DNA of 64,000 nucleotides from Gorillibacterium massiliense. GTDB lineage: Bacteria; Bacillota; Bacilli; Paenibacillales; NBRC-103111. The DNA lies in assembly GCF_000455485.1 (NCBI RefSeq), contig NZ_CBQR020000139.1, positions 1 to 64,000 on the forward strand, read 5' to 3'. Positions 31,580 through 40,536 of this stretch are shown here, one piece after another (within the stretch, counting starts at the first letter, position 1; every line of letters begins with the position of its first letter). A model generated the notes under the pieces. It saw nothing but the letters and a program-made list of their open reading frames with translations, ran no database searches and was not told the DNA's origin. The position numbers were made by a program, and so were the translations under genes.

Positions 31580-32129
31580 AGACGAATATAACTATATACA
31601 TGGTGGTTTTAAAGCCTTGTAGAACATAGGTTTACAAGTGTACTAACCATGCATACAGTCAGATTCCCTGATGTTATGCAATGACGGCGGGTTAGGACTG
31701 CCATGAATACAGTAACTCGTTATAATAAGCCGTAGTACTATTAATGCCTTAGAAAGCGTTACCTTGTTGAGATTGACGTTTGGTAATCAGTAATATTACA
31801 CCAGCTTGCAGATAAATTCATGTCCAAATTATTCATACAGAGAGAAACATGTAGGATTTATCTAACGATACAATTGAATCGAGAGTAGGTAAAATATTGT
31901 ATTAGAATACATAATTAAGGAGTTAGAATAGATTGCTGAATAATTTTATGAAAATCATATAATAACAAATGATAAGAAGAAGTCCCGAATGTATTTCTTC
32001 TTGTCGCAAATTGTATTGTACTAAATTTTATGTAAAATAAAATTATTAATACAGTTTATTGAAATACCCCTGGTTCAATGGTATAATTTAGTGTATTAAA
32101 AAAGAATTATAAGTTGAGGTGTAATACAT
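31580..32129 (+). promoter_or_regulatory. AT-rich 550-base gap with the ietA promoter at its right end
   Basis: Composition changes to AT-rich just after the ssrA terminator. I see no gene or repeat in 31580-32050. At 32060 TTGAAA, 17 bases and TATAAT (32083) form a good sigma-A promoter for the following pair of genes. Confidence 0.65.
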
Positions 32130-33230
32130 ATGGCTATAGAATCACTACTACCAAGAATAATACGTGCCTCACTAGACAATGACTTCAGGACGGTTCGTTC
32201 TCTTGCAATTAGAGCTGTTAGACAAATTAAAGACACTCATCCCAAGATAGCAGAAGAGATAGCTCAGGCACTGGAGTTACACGGAGTCGGTGTGAATACT
32301 AGAAGATCAGTTGGCGTTGATAATTCTCCTTTAGATTCAACTTCAAGGAAATCATTAGCAAGTGTTGAGGAACCATATGAGATCATTAGTCCTGTTCTTT
32401 CCTCGGACATCAAAAAACAAATTGATGATTTTATTAAAGAAAGGGAGAACTCGACAAAGTTATTGTCAGTAGGTTTAACACCACCATCGTCAATATTGCT
32501 TTATGGTCCTCCGGGGGTTGGTAAAACGTATTTAGCTAAGTATTTGTCGGGGGTATTTAAGCTAAAATTTGCTACACTTGACTTGGCAACCTCAATATCC
32601 AGTTATTTGGGTCAAACAGGACAAAATCTTAAGAATGTTTTAGATTATGCTCGGCAGGAACCGACCTTACTTTTTTTAGACGAGTTCGATGCAGTTGCAA
32701 AAAAAAGAGATGATATGTCAGATCTAGGAGAGCTGAAGAGAATTGTTAATGTTCTGCTGAAGGAAATCGAGGATTGGCCGTCTCACTCAATACTTATGGC
32801 AGCAACAAATCATCCGGAACTATTAGATAAAGCTATTTGGAGAAGGTTTGACCGTGTATTAGAAATCAACTTACCAGGTGAGTTGGAGAGGTTAAATATT
32901 TTACAAGAGCAGTTTCAAATTGAGTCGACATTAAAGCCATTCATCCCATTGTTGGCAAGCCTATCTCAGGGGGCTTCAGGTGCAGACTTGTGCAAACTTG
33001 CTGATAGAGTGAAAAGGAGATATGTTCTTGATGATATTGACCCTGCTGAGATCATTCTTAAAGAGTTTGTATTTCTTATGAGCAAAGATGAGGTTAGTTT
33101 TAATAAAGCGTTATGCAAGGCTGCCAGAAAAATGACTAAACTATCAATTCGAGAATTGGCAGAATTATTGGATAAGAGCCCATCGACAATACAATATTAT
33201 TTAAAAGGAGATGGTGAGAATGGAAAATGA
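32130..33230 (+). CDS. ietA: AAA+ ATPase of an IetAS-like defence pair
   Basis: A 366-residue AAA+ protein: Walker A GPPGVGKT at residues 126-133, Walker B FLDEFD with Asp184-Glu185, sensor AATNHPE, and arginine-finger region WRRFDRV. The C-terminal 25 residues resemble a helix-turn-helix (LSIRELAELLDKSPSTIQYY). It overlaps a subtilisin-like protease gene by 11 bases. An AAA ATPase next to an S8 protease is the arrangement of the published anti-phage system IetAS, and the island context agrees; assignment to that system is by architecture. Confidence 0.82.
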   Translation: MAIESLLPRIIRASLDNDFRTVRSLAIRAVRQIKDTHPKIAEEIAQALELHGVGVNTRRSVGVDNSPLDSTSRKSLASVEEPYEIISPVLSSDIKKQIDDFIKERENSTKLLSVGLTPPSSILLYGPPGVGKTYLAKYLSGVFKLKFATLDLATSISSYLGQTGQNLKNVLDYARQEPTLLFLDEFDAVAKKRDDMSDLGELKRIVNVLLKEIEDWPSHSILMAATNHPELLDKAIWRRFDRVLEINLPGELERLNILQEQFQIESTLKPFIPLLASLSQGASGADLCKLADRVKRRYVLDDIDPAEIILKEFVFLMSKDEVSFNKALCKAARKMTKLSIRELAELLDKSPSTIQYYLKGDGENGK

Positions 33231-35514
33231 TTTTCTGCCTATTTTAGCTCGAGGTGAAGAATATATTGAGTTTGAAAAAAACAGACCGGGACCACCAATC
33301 AACAAAGACAATTTGCCATCGTATGAGGAGGCGAGATTGAAACTTCTTGCGAACATTACTTTGGCAAAAGAAAAAATTAAAGAGATGCCAGACAATCTCC
33401 GTGTAAGCGATGTTATAGTTAATTTAAAAATGGCAATAGGATATACTGCTAAATCTTTTCATCCAGTAAATTTAATTAAGCAGTCTGGAGCTGAGGATGT
33501 CGGTTCAAAAAAGTGGACGCGAACGACTACAGATAAGACAGGTAAGCCCAAGATTGATGTTGGAAAAAACGTTTTCTTACGAATAAATCAAGAATCACTG
33601 CAACATTTTGATAAAATGTTAAATCAAAAACAATCTCAGTTGCTTAAAGGGTTTATCGAGGATGTTCAAAAAATTGAAGATTTTTATGTAAGCGAGAATA
33701 ATAGTTTGATTGACATTTTTTCAGCTGATTGGGAACCAGGGAGGATTGAGTTAGTATTCCATCCGTTTGGTGAGCTTGAAGAAGAAGTGATTTCAAAGTT
33801 TATCAATTTGTTTCAAGCCGCGGGTGGTGATAAACAAAAAATTAATTATAAAAGCTATTATCCTGGGCCTATGTTTATGAGCCTGTATTGTGGAAGAGAT
33901 ACATTAAAACAAATTCTGAAATTTAATCCTATTAGAACCGCTCATCCATTGCTATTTAGAGGAGTTCCAATGTTTCGTGGAGGATTAAGTGGATTTCCTC
34001 TTCCCAATCCTCCGAAGGGTGACTATAGGTCATCAGTTTTGGTTGGCATGTTCGATGGTGGAATTAAAGAAGACCATCCGTTGCTTAAAAGATATGTAAC
34101 TGCAAGGAATCCTATCATTACTTTAGAATCTGAAGATGATATCGAGCACGGTATAGCCGTAGCAGGAAGTATTTTATATGGAAATTTAAAGGGATATGGT
34201 GCTGGTTCGGTGTTACCAACCCCACCAGTCACTGTTGAGAGTTTTAGAGTCTTGCCTCTTAGCGATCCGTATGACATAAACTTATACGAAGTAATAGACG
34301 TGATAGAGGAAGTAGTGCCAAAGAGAACAGATATAAAAGTGTTTAACTTATCAATTGGACCTTATGGTCCGATTGAAGAAGATTACATTTCAAGATTCAC
34401 CTATGTTCTTGACAGTTTGTCTAGTAAAGGAGAACGTCTCTTCACAGTAGCAGTTGGTAATGATGGGGATATGCCAAATGAAGAAGATAGAAGGATTCAA
34501 GCTCCAGCAGATATCATTAACGGGCTGGGGGTAGGCTCGTACACATACGATACAAACAACACCATTATAAGAGCTCCGTATAGTTGTATTGGTGAAGGCA
34601 GAGAAGGCTGTAAGGTAAAACCGGATATAGTAGCTTTTGGAGGCTGTGAGGATCATCCATACCATCTATTAGGTAAAAACGGCAGTAATAAGTTGCTTGC
34701 AGCTGGTACTAGTTTTTCATCCCCTGTTGTAGCTAGTAAGGCAGCCGAATTAATTGGCAGATGTGGTGTTGCGGACCCACTAGTAGCACGAGCTTTGATT
34801 GTACAAAGTGCTGTCCATCCAAATGAAGAACACGATAAACATCTAGGTTTTGGAGCTATACCCGATTCCGTCGAGGAAATACTTGGTTGTACAGAAAATA
34901 AAGTGACGGTATTATATAAAAACCGAATCTTACCGACTAAGTTTGCAAAAGTCAATATACCGTTTGTTGAGGGACTCGATTATAGAGGGCCAGTTGACAT
35001 CACTTGGACAATTGCTATCGCTACACCTCCAAATCCAAATCACTCAGAAGATTATACGACTAATTGTATTGAAGATTTCTTTTATCCCAACTCTAGTATT
35101 TATCAAATTAGTTCTCCTGATAAGAAAAATAATTTTAAAAGGCACTTAATTAATGATAAGAATGAAATTGAGCAACTAAAAGTAAAGGGTTGGAAATTAA
35201 GTACAAATCCAATAACTGCATCAGGTAATATTTATAAAAATGAACAGCAAAGAAGAGCTAATTTTAAGTGGGATACGATTGTAAAAAAGAGTATGCCAAT
35301 AAATAAGTATCAGAGTATACAAGCACCCTACTTAGTACTACATGGTATGGACCGGAACATTGCGAATACATCCGACTTCATTAATTATGCAATAGCAATC
35401 ACTGTACATTATAAAAAATATTTGGGAAATGCCTACAATAAAACAATAGAGAATTACAATAAATTGGAAGTGGTAAGGGTTAGATCGATTAATGAAATCA
35501 TGATAAGAGGTTAG
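33220..35514 (+). CDS. ietS: S8 subtilisin-like protease of the IetAS-like pair
   Basis: A 764-residue protein. The triad can be read: Asp279 (GMFDGGI), His310 (EHGIAVAGSI), Ser498 (GTSFSSP); oxyanion Asn414 is in VGNDGD. The first 270 residues are an N-terminal extension without signal peptide, so it should be cytoplasmic. ATG 33220 is preferred to ATG 33211 because aaaaggag lies directly before 33211. Translation is coupled to the ATPase gene. Presumably the ATPase controls when the protease acts; the trigger cannot be told from sequence. Confidence 0.85.
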   Translation: MENDFLPILARGEEYIEFEKNRPGPPINKDNLPSYEEARLKLLANITLAKEKIKEMPDNLRVSDVIVNLKMAIGYTAKSFHPVNLIKQSGAEDVGSKKWTRTTTDKTGKPKIDVGKNVFLRINQESLQHFDKMLNQKQSQLLKGFIEDVQKIEDFYVSENNSLIDIFSADWEPGRIELVFHPFGELEEEVISKFINLFQAAGGDKQKINYKSYYPGPMFMSLYCGRDTLKQILKFNPIRTAHPLLFRGVPMFRGGLSGFPLPNPPKGDYRSSVLVGMFDGGIKEDHPLLKRYVTARNPIITLESEDDIEHGIAVAGSILYGNLKGYGAGSVLPTPPVTVESFRVLPLSDPYDINLYEVIDVIEEVVPKRTDIKVFNLSIGPYGPIEEDYISRFTYVLDSLSSKGERLFTVAVGNDGDMPNEEDRRIQAPADIINGLGVGSYTYDTNNTIIRAPYSCIGEGREGCKVKPDIVAFGGCEDHPYHLLGKNGSNKLLAAGTSFSSPVVASKAAELIGRCGVADPLVARALIVQSAVHPNEEHDKHLGFGAIPDSVEEILGCTENKVTVLYKNRILPTKFAKVNIPFVEGLDYRGPVDITWTIAIATPPNPNHSEDYTTNCIEDFFYPNSSIYQISSPDKKNNFKRHLINDKNEIEQLKVKGWKLSTNPITASGNIYKNEQQRRANFKWDTIVKKSMPINKYQSIQAPYLVLHGMDRNIANTSDFINYAIAITVHYKKYLGNAYNKTIENYNKLEVVRVRSINEIMIRG

Positions 35515-35544
35515 ATTATTCCCAATTACATACGAATACTTAAT

Positions 35545-35591
35545 GAAGGCAGTCAGAGCCAAAAGATTTTTATTGTGCATTGACTGCCTTC
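35545..35591 (+). other. Long hairpin after ietS
   Basis: Arms GAAGGCAGTCA / TGACTGCCTTC with a 25-base loop and only a weak T-run; possible terminator. Confidence 0.5.
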
Positions 35592-35630
35592 CTTCTTAAA
35601 CAAGCATATATAATGAAGTAGGTGAAATTC

Positions 35631-36545
35631 TTGTCTATAAAGATTACTGAAGCAGTATATAGAAAGAAAAATGCAGATGGGACCGAGCTTGTACTATACT
35701 TAGGCCCGAGCGATTTAGATAAGGAGAGCTACGAATCAATATATAGGGATCATTTATTTTGTCCGCATCCTAAATGTATGGCAAAGCTTATATTTGTGTC
35801 TGGCAATGTTCAAGTTAATCATTTTCGAACATGGAGAAAAAGCGAAACAGAACCATTAAAAGGACTACATATCGAAGGTTGTCCAAACGGCATTGAGCAA
35901 GAAGAATCTGAGCGGTCTCGTCGTAGAAGGGATCCATCTTATAAGTATAATATATCCGATGAGCATATGAGCTCAGTTTTGTCTCGAGCGTACCGAGCTT
36001 TTCTTCAGAAACAACAAAGTTATGGGCCTTTAAAAGGTGGAGGGGTTGTAAAGCCGGATGGAGTCGGAGGTGGAAAGATAGATACTACACTCTCTCCGAC
36101 AGGTACAAGTGCATTGTTTGGTGAAGGGGAGGATGTTACAGAAGGTCGAGAGCCACCCATACCAGTTAGAAAAATTGAGAATATTGATGATAAGGATATT
36201 GGAAAAGTAAGATGTATTGTAGGTGAGGTGTTGAAATTCTATTGGGATGAAGAAAAAAAGTACGCGTACATTAATTTGAAAACTAAAAATAGCAAAAAGG
36301 TCAAAGTTCATTTTAACGAACGCTTTGAAGCCAATAACCGCCCTCAATTTAGACTTTTTGGTTTTTTGAATGACTATATTAAACATCTTGAAAAAAATAA
36401 TACGCCAATTATATGCTGTTGTATCGGCGAGTTAAATATGAATAAATCAGGTATAGATGCTAGGCCGGATCGTTACTCAGCCTTTAGTATAAATAATAAA
36501 AAATTATATGCTATTGTGCATGAAGTTAGAGGTTCTGTTAATTAA
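35631..36545 (+). CDS. Hypothetical protein with N-terminal zinc-type Cys/His cluster
   Basis: I do not recognise the family. The 304-residue protein has a probable metal cluster near residues 40-85: FCPHPKCMAKL, then NHFRTW, then HIEGCPNG. This spacing resembles the N-terminal zinc domain seen in CoiA-like proteins. A run of arginines (SRRRRD) and a Gly-rich linker follow, and then a beta-rich C-terminal domain from about 185. TTG 35631 follows agtaggtg; a GTG at 35622 overlaps that site. It stands 116 bases after ietS on the same strand and may belong to the same defence cassette. Confidence 0.6.
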   Translation: MSIKITEAVYRKKNADGTELVLYLGPSDLDKESYESIYRDHLFCPHPKCMAKLIFVSGNVQVNHFRTWRKSETEPLKGLHIEGCPNGIEQEESERSRRRRDPSYKYNISDEHMSSVLSRAYRAFLQKQQSYGPLKGGGVVKPDGVGGGKIDTTLSPTGTSALFGEGEDVTEGREPPIPVRKIENIDDKDIGKVRCIVGEVLKFYWDEEKKYAYINLKTKNSKKVKVHFNERFEANNRPQFRLFGFLNDYIKHLEKNNTPIICCCIGELNMNKSGIDARPDRYSAFSINNKKLYAIVHEVRGSVN

Positions 36546-36599
36546 ATTGATCTTAGTCTTAACAATTGAGGATGTTTATATAATATGGAGGAGAAAAAC

Positions 36600-36773
36600 A
36601 TGGAAGATAAGCTTGAGTTATGTCTGTTGGAAAGCGGATTAGACTTCGTCGAATCTTCTTTGGATCACTTGCTTAGAGAGGAGAGGGAAAGTGGCTTAAA
36701 ATATGCTGTGCTACATCTTTCATCGGGTACTGAACTATTATTTGAAAACTTGTTCAAGAACATTGGACTTTAA
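36600..36773 (+). CDS. Truncated small protein ending at the tmRNA scar
   Basis: Starts normally (ggaggag, then ATG 36600) and reads MEDKLELCLLESGLDFVESS, with SGLKYAVLHLSSGTELLFEN further on, the kind of helical N-terminus seen in larger defence-island proteins. The frame stops after 57 residues, 15 bases before a copy of the ssrA 3' end. I infer a longer gene cut by recombination at the attachment site. Confidence 0.5.
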   Translation: MEDKLELCLLESGLDFVESSLDHLLREERESGLKYAVLHLSSGTELLFENLFKNIGL

Positions 36774-36788
36774 TATACAAAGATGTAA

Positions 36789-36886
36789 TACGGGGTGACG
36801 CTCGGTTGGCATCAAAACTGTGACCACACCCTTAGATGCTTTCGTTGCGTTATCTTCGGACAGGGATTCAACTCCCCTCGCCTCCA
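36789..36886 (+). repeat. tmRNA 3'-end copy S1 (attachment-site duplication)
   Basis: About 98 bases matching ssrA 31432-31530 with scattered substitutions, through the T-arm and acceptor to CGCCTCCA and the same TATGTAA beyond. The last T-stem pair is broken (AGGGA / CCCCT) and no 5' half is present, so it cannot be a functional tmRNA. It is best read as an att site left by insertion at ssrA. Confidence 0.88.
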
Positions 36887-37167
36887 TATGTAATATCAAA
36901 AAAGCGACCTGTTCAGCATCCTTCCCAGCAAGTCTACCTTCGTCGTGTACGATGATCACTGCTGACTCCTGCAGATTCTTCAGCAGAGCCACTCGACTTT
37001 GGTTACGCAGTCACTTCGCGTATTCGATGGCCTCCCCAAATAAGGACGTCATCTTTCTGCCGGAATCACCGGTTCTCAAGGATAGACCTTAGTGACTTTG
37101 GATTTCGTCATGTGTTGGTGACTCATCCGTCTGTCCCCGTCTCAAACCCAGCTCATATGCCTTGCCT

Positions 37168-37239
37168 CAAGGGGAAAACCTGCGAACAGCCTACAAGAAA
37201 GTGGTTCAAAAAGGAGGAGCACCCGGAGTCACTGTGTAA
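37168..37239 (+). pseudogene. Relic of a group II intron reverse transcriptase
   Basis: One short frame reads GENLRTAYKKVVQKGGAPGV followed by TV and a stop at 37237. This is the N-terminal motif of LtrA-type intron proteins (AY..V..NKGAPGVDGM). The rest of 36887-37373 holds no intact gene; a broken reading frame on the - strand (36900-36990) reads LLKNLQESAVIIVHDEGR, which I cannot place. Confidence 0.6.
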
Positions 37240-37373
37240 CAGTAGCACAAGGTTACCTGAACACCCACCGAGATACGGCCCAAGCCGAACTTCATACGGG
37301 AGTCTGCCAACCGTAGGGGTCAGCCTTTTTTAAAGGTTGACTTTTGTTTTATAGGTCGTTTTGTCAGAAATAC

Positions 37374-38504
37374 TTAGAACGGAAGATCGTCATCACTGTT
37401 GACGTCAACTTTAATTTTTGCAAGTCGAGTGTATATATTATCTAAAACAATTTTTTGTTTAAGTGATGGCAGGCTCCGCAGTAATTCGTAGAAATCAACT
37501 ACAGTTGAAACTTTTATATCTGTATTGGTGCTATATGTGTAATAACCATTAATGAAACAGTCTATTAGTTGACTATTATTTTGAATGGAATTTTCCAGAG
37601 AACTTTTTCGGATCACAACGGCTAATTTATTCAGTGTCACGTTAATATCATTTATTGGCTCATATCGTTCTATATACTTATATATGTGGGTATAGAGATT
37701 TGTAGCGAATTCTCTATATATTACTTTTTGTCTATCGGTAAAATCCAATTCACTAAGAATGCCGCGAGAAATATCAATAGAAACTTCGCAGAACGAAGTA
37801 TATCTATTTTTTGGATCTAACTGTGACATTTTATCAATAATATACTTGAACTTAAAATCCTCAGTGTTTTCGTTAAAAATATGTCCAAATAATTTTCCGA
37901 TAAAATATATCTCAGTGGAGTGGTTATACGTTCCTTTAGTAGTAATTTCAATTGGGAGTTGAGTAACGGGCCAGTTAAGCAGAACGCTTTTTCCGTCCTG
38001 ATCTTTGTTGTCCAATTTTTTTCCGAATCCAAAATCAATTACCTTAACATTTTCATTTTTATCAATCATAATATTTGCGGGACGAATATCACGGTGAAGA
38101 ATACCTTTTGCTTCTAAATATTCAAATGCAGAAATGGTTTCTGTGAAAATAGTTACCCAAGTTTTGCCCCAAGAATTAGGCTGGAAATCCGCTATTGAAA
38201 TGCCATCAATAAACTCCATTTGTAAATAACCAGTCTTATACTCAGGATAAAGATAGTAATTATATACTCTTACAATATTGGGGTGAGATAGATTAAATAG
38301 TATTTTTATCTCGTCAACGAAGCGATGATAATGCTCTTCTATGTAGTTAGAATCCTTTGGAGCGTATTTTTTAAAGGCAAATAACATGTTGGTGGTGTCG
38401 TCCTCAAAGAGATGAGTGTCTCCTGTACCTCCCTCTCCAAGGGATTTGATATGTTTAAATTGTTTCTTAACATCGAATTGAATTATGCTTCCTGGTGCAA
38501 TCAC
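37374..38504 (-). CDS. Serine/threonine protein kinase with an SSB-like C-terminal tip
   Basis: A 376-residue cytoplasmic eukaryotic-type kinase without a membrane segment or PASTA domains. Gly loop GEGGTGDT (23-30), Lys45/46 in FAFKKY, Glu65, catalytic HRD (137-139) in HRDIRPAN, DFG (157-159). The C-terminal 110 residues are helical. The last seven residues, SDDDLPF, equal the C-terminal tip of Bacillus SsbA, by which SSB recruits repair and replication proteins. GTG start with a weak site. It is the only - strand gene of the island core, alone between relic DNA and a PARIS-like pair. A defence role is inference from place and tail. Confidence 0.85.
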   Translation of the reverse strand: MIAPGSIIQFDVKKQFKHIKSLGEGGTGDTHLFEDDTTNMLFAFKKYAPKDSNYIEEHYHRFVDEIKILFNLSHPNIVRVYNYYLYPEYKTGYLQMEFIDGISIADFQPNSWGKTWVTIFTETISAFEYLEAKGILHRDIRPANIMIDKNENVKVIDFGFGKKLDNKDQDGKSVLLNWPVTQLPIEITTKGTYNHSTEIYFIGKLFGHIFNENTEDFKFKYIIDKMSQLDPKNRYTSFCEVSIDISRGILSELDFTDRQKVIYREFATNLYTHIYKYIERYEPINDINVTLNKLAVVIRKSSLENSIQNNSQLIDCFINGYYTYSTNTDIKVSTVVDFYELLRSLPSLKQKIVLDNIYTRLAKIKVDVNSDDDLPF

Positions 38505-39134
38505 ATTCTCACAACCATTCAGTCTAGTTTACCCATATAGTAGCATATGTAGGAAAACAAAAGTATAGTTGCCAGATAGCATGATCCCAAATAAGATACT
38601 CGAAGACAGTTCCAGATTTCATTTCTAATTTGTATAGTCCTATAGAAGATCACTACGAAGTGGAATGCGTGAGAATACTGCTCGGGGGGGCGCTGCGCCG
38701 ACAGAGTGTCGTTCGGTTATCGTCGTGCTAGGAAGGAAGTAAAGTCACGTACACAACTTGGTTCACTGGAGGAAGTAAACGTAGTTTGTCAAATTGTCCG
38801 CTTGGTGGGCTTATAGTGGTTTAATCCTTATAAGATGAAGTGTTCTAATATTTCAAAAGAGTAGTAGAGAATAGTGACAGTTTTTTTGAAGGAGGAATAT
38901 GTCATATAATGAGGAATTTATAGGGATATAATGCAACGAGGAAAACTTTTGCCCCTTACTATCACATGTAATGTGAGTTGAGTTTTATACAACCGTCAAG
39001 TTTCCTCATACTTCGGCAGGTGAGAAATGCAAGTTTCCAAGATTAGTTAGATGATTATAGGCTCTACTTTATTCTTGGGTAGTTACATGACCAAATACTA
39101 TAGATTTTTATATCCCTTTTATGAGAGGTGCAAA
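38505..39134. other. Gap between the kinase and ariA, no intact gene
   Basis: A short GC-richer patch lies at 38690-38790 inside AT-rich DNA. At 38891 a good ribosome site (ggaggaat) precedes ATG 38899, but the frame stops after ten codons, so it may be a gene relic or leader peptide. Promoters for the divergent kinase and ariA must lie here; I cannot name them with confidence. Confidence 0.4.
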
Positions 39135-40535
39135 ATGAAGCTTAGCCGTATTTACGTTAAGAAGTTGTTTGGAATCTTTGATCATGATATTCGAATAAAC
39201 AATGAAGAGGGAATAACAATTGTTATTGGTGAGAATGGACTTGGTAAAACAGTATTACTTGAAACGATTGAGGCTTTTTTTAATAGGAGATTTGAATATT
39301 TTAATACAATAAATTTTAATGAACTTTGTTTTGAGTTTAATGATAACGTCACTTGGAAGATTAAAAAAGTTATCAGTGATGGAGAAGATTTTCTCTCGTA
39401 CAATCTTCAAGTTAGCATGGGGAATGAAATGTGTAATATAAAACTAAGCATCTCACCGCAGGATAACATACATAGAACAGCACAATATGTAGCTCGAAAG
39501 GTAGGCTTGAAACGAGTTGGATATTCTATGTGGGAGGACAGAACGGGGACAATCCTTACATCATTAGATGTAATGTTAAAATACGCACCAGATAAGTATT
39601 ACAGATACAATTCTATTTCTCACAATTCTGAAATGCATTCTTCGTTTGATCGGGTAGTCTTTGCTGATGACGAACGCTTTGTTCCGCGTAGCATTCAACT
39701 CTCAGATATTGAACCATCTTGGTTTAGAGACAGATTAAATGAAGTAAATGTTTCAATAATTGAAACTCAAAGAGTGTTTATTGTTGAAGGGCCGGATCGA
39801 GCTCCAGTTGAGACTGTAAAGAAATATGCAAACGAACTCAGGGATGAAATAAAAGCAAAACTAACAGAATCTACAGAATTATCTTCAAAATTAGATAGAA
39901 CATATCCCAATAGATTAATTAAGGAAATAAACCGTAGAAGAAACAGAATTACTGATGCGGAAATTGGTGAAAAGTTAACTGAGTTGGAAGAAAAGAGGAA
40001 TTTATTGGGGAAGGTTGGACTAATTGAAAACGAGAATGATACTATTTTATTTGAAGTTAATAAACAACAAGATATAATAAAAGATGTTTTAAAACTTTAC
40101 ATTTCAGATAGTTTTGATAAGTTAAGTATCTTCAATGATTTAGCTGATAAGATTGAACTCTTTTTGAAAATTATAAATAGCAGGTTCAAGCATAAAAGGT
40201 TATATGTAAATAAAGAAGTTGGTTTTTTATTTAGGTCGACTGTTATAAAGGATGATAAAAAGAACTTTAAGGTTATTCCAATCGACAAATTATCATCAGG
40301 TGAGAAAAATGAGTTAATCTTATTTTACAAACTAATATTTAAAACTACTTCAAATTCATTAATACTAATTGATGAACCTGAAATTTCTTTGCATATTTCT
40401 TGGCAAAATAAATTTATAACCGATTTAAATGAGATACATAAACTAAATAAGCAAGACATTTTAATCGCAACTCATTCACCTGACATTATTTCTAACGATT
40501 GGGATCTTGCCATCGAACTCAAAGGAGTAGAATAA
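39135..40535 (+). CDS. ariA: AriA-like ABC/AAA ATPase of a PARIS-type defence pair
   Basis: A 466-residue SMC/ABC-like ATPase: Walker A GENGLGKT at residues 32-39, a charged helical middle (about 225-320), signature KLSSGEKNEL near 386, Walker B LILIDEPEISL near 411, and switch His in ATHSPDIIS near 446. ATG 39135 follows gagaggtg; the frame is open further upstream but without a site. The partner is a DUF4435 protein, the arrangement of the PARIS system (AriA ATPase plus AriB). I use that name by architecture; other ATPase/DUF4435 pairs exist. Confidence 0.75.
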   Translation: MKLSRIYVKKLFGIFDHDIRINNEEGITIVIGENGLGKTVLLETIEAFFNRRFEYFNTINFNELCFEFNDNVTWKIKKVISDGEDFLSYNLQVSMGNEMCNIKLSISPQDNIHRTAQYVARKVGLKRVGYSMWEDRTGTILTSLDVMLKYAPDKYYRYNSISHNSEMHSSFDRVVFADDERFVPRSIQLSDIEPSWFRDRLNEVNVSIIETQRVFIVEGPDRAPVETVKKYANELRDEIKAKLTESTELSSKLDRTYPNRLIKEINRRRNRITDAEIGEKLTELEEKRNLLGKVGLIENENDTILFEVNKQQDIIKDVLKLYISDSFDKLSIFNDLADKIELFLKIINSRFKHKRLYVNKEVGFLFRSTVIKDDKKNFKVIPIDKLSSGEKNELILFYKLIFKTTSNSLILIDEPEISLHISWQNKFITDLNEIHKLNKQDILIATHSPDIISNDWDLAIELKGVE

Positions 40536-40536
40536 A

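Noticed and set aside
36820..37333. Several short open frames on both strands
   Set aside because: They run through scar S1 and relic DNA; only the reverse transcriptase motif could be supported.
38690..38800. Possible structured RNA in a GC-richer patch
   Set aside because: No tRNA, tmRNA or terminator features, and no second copy in the window.
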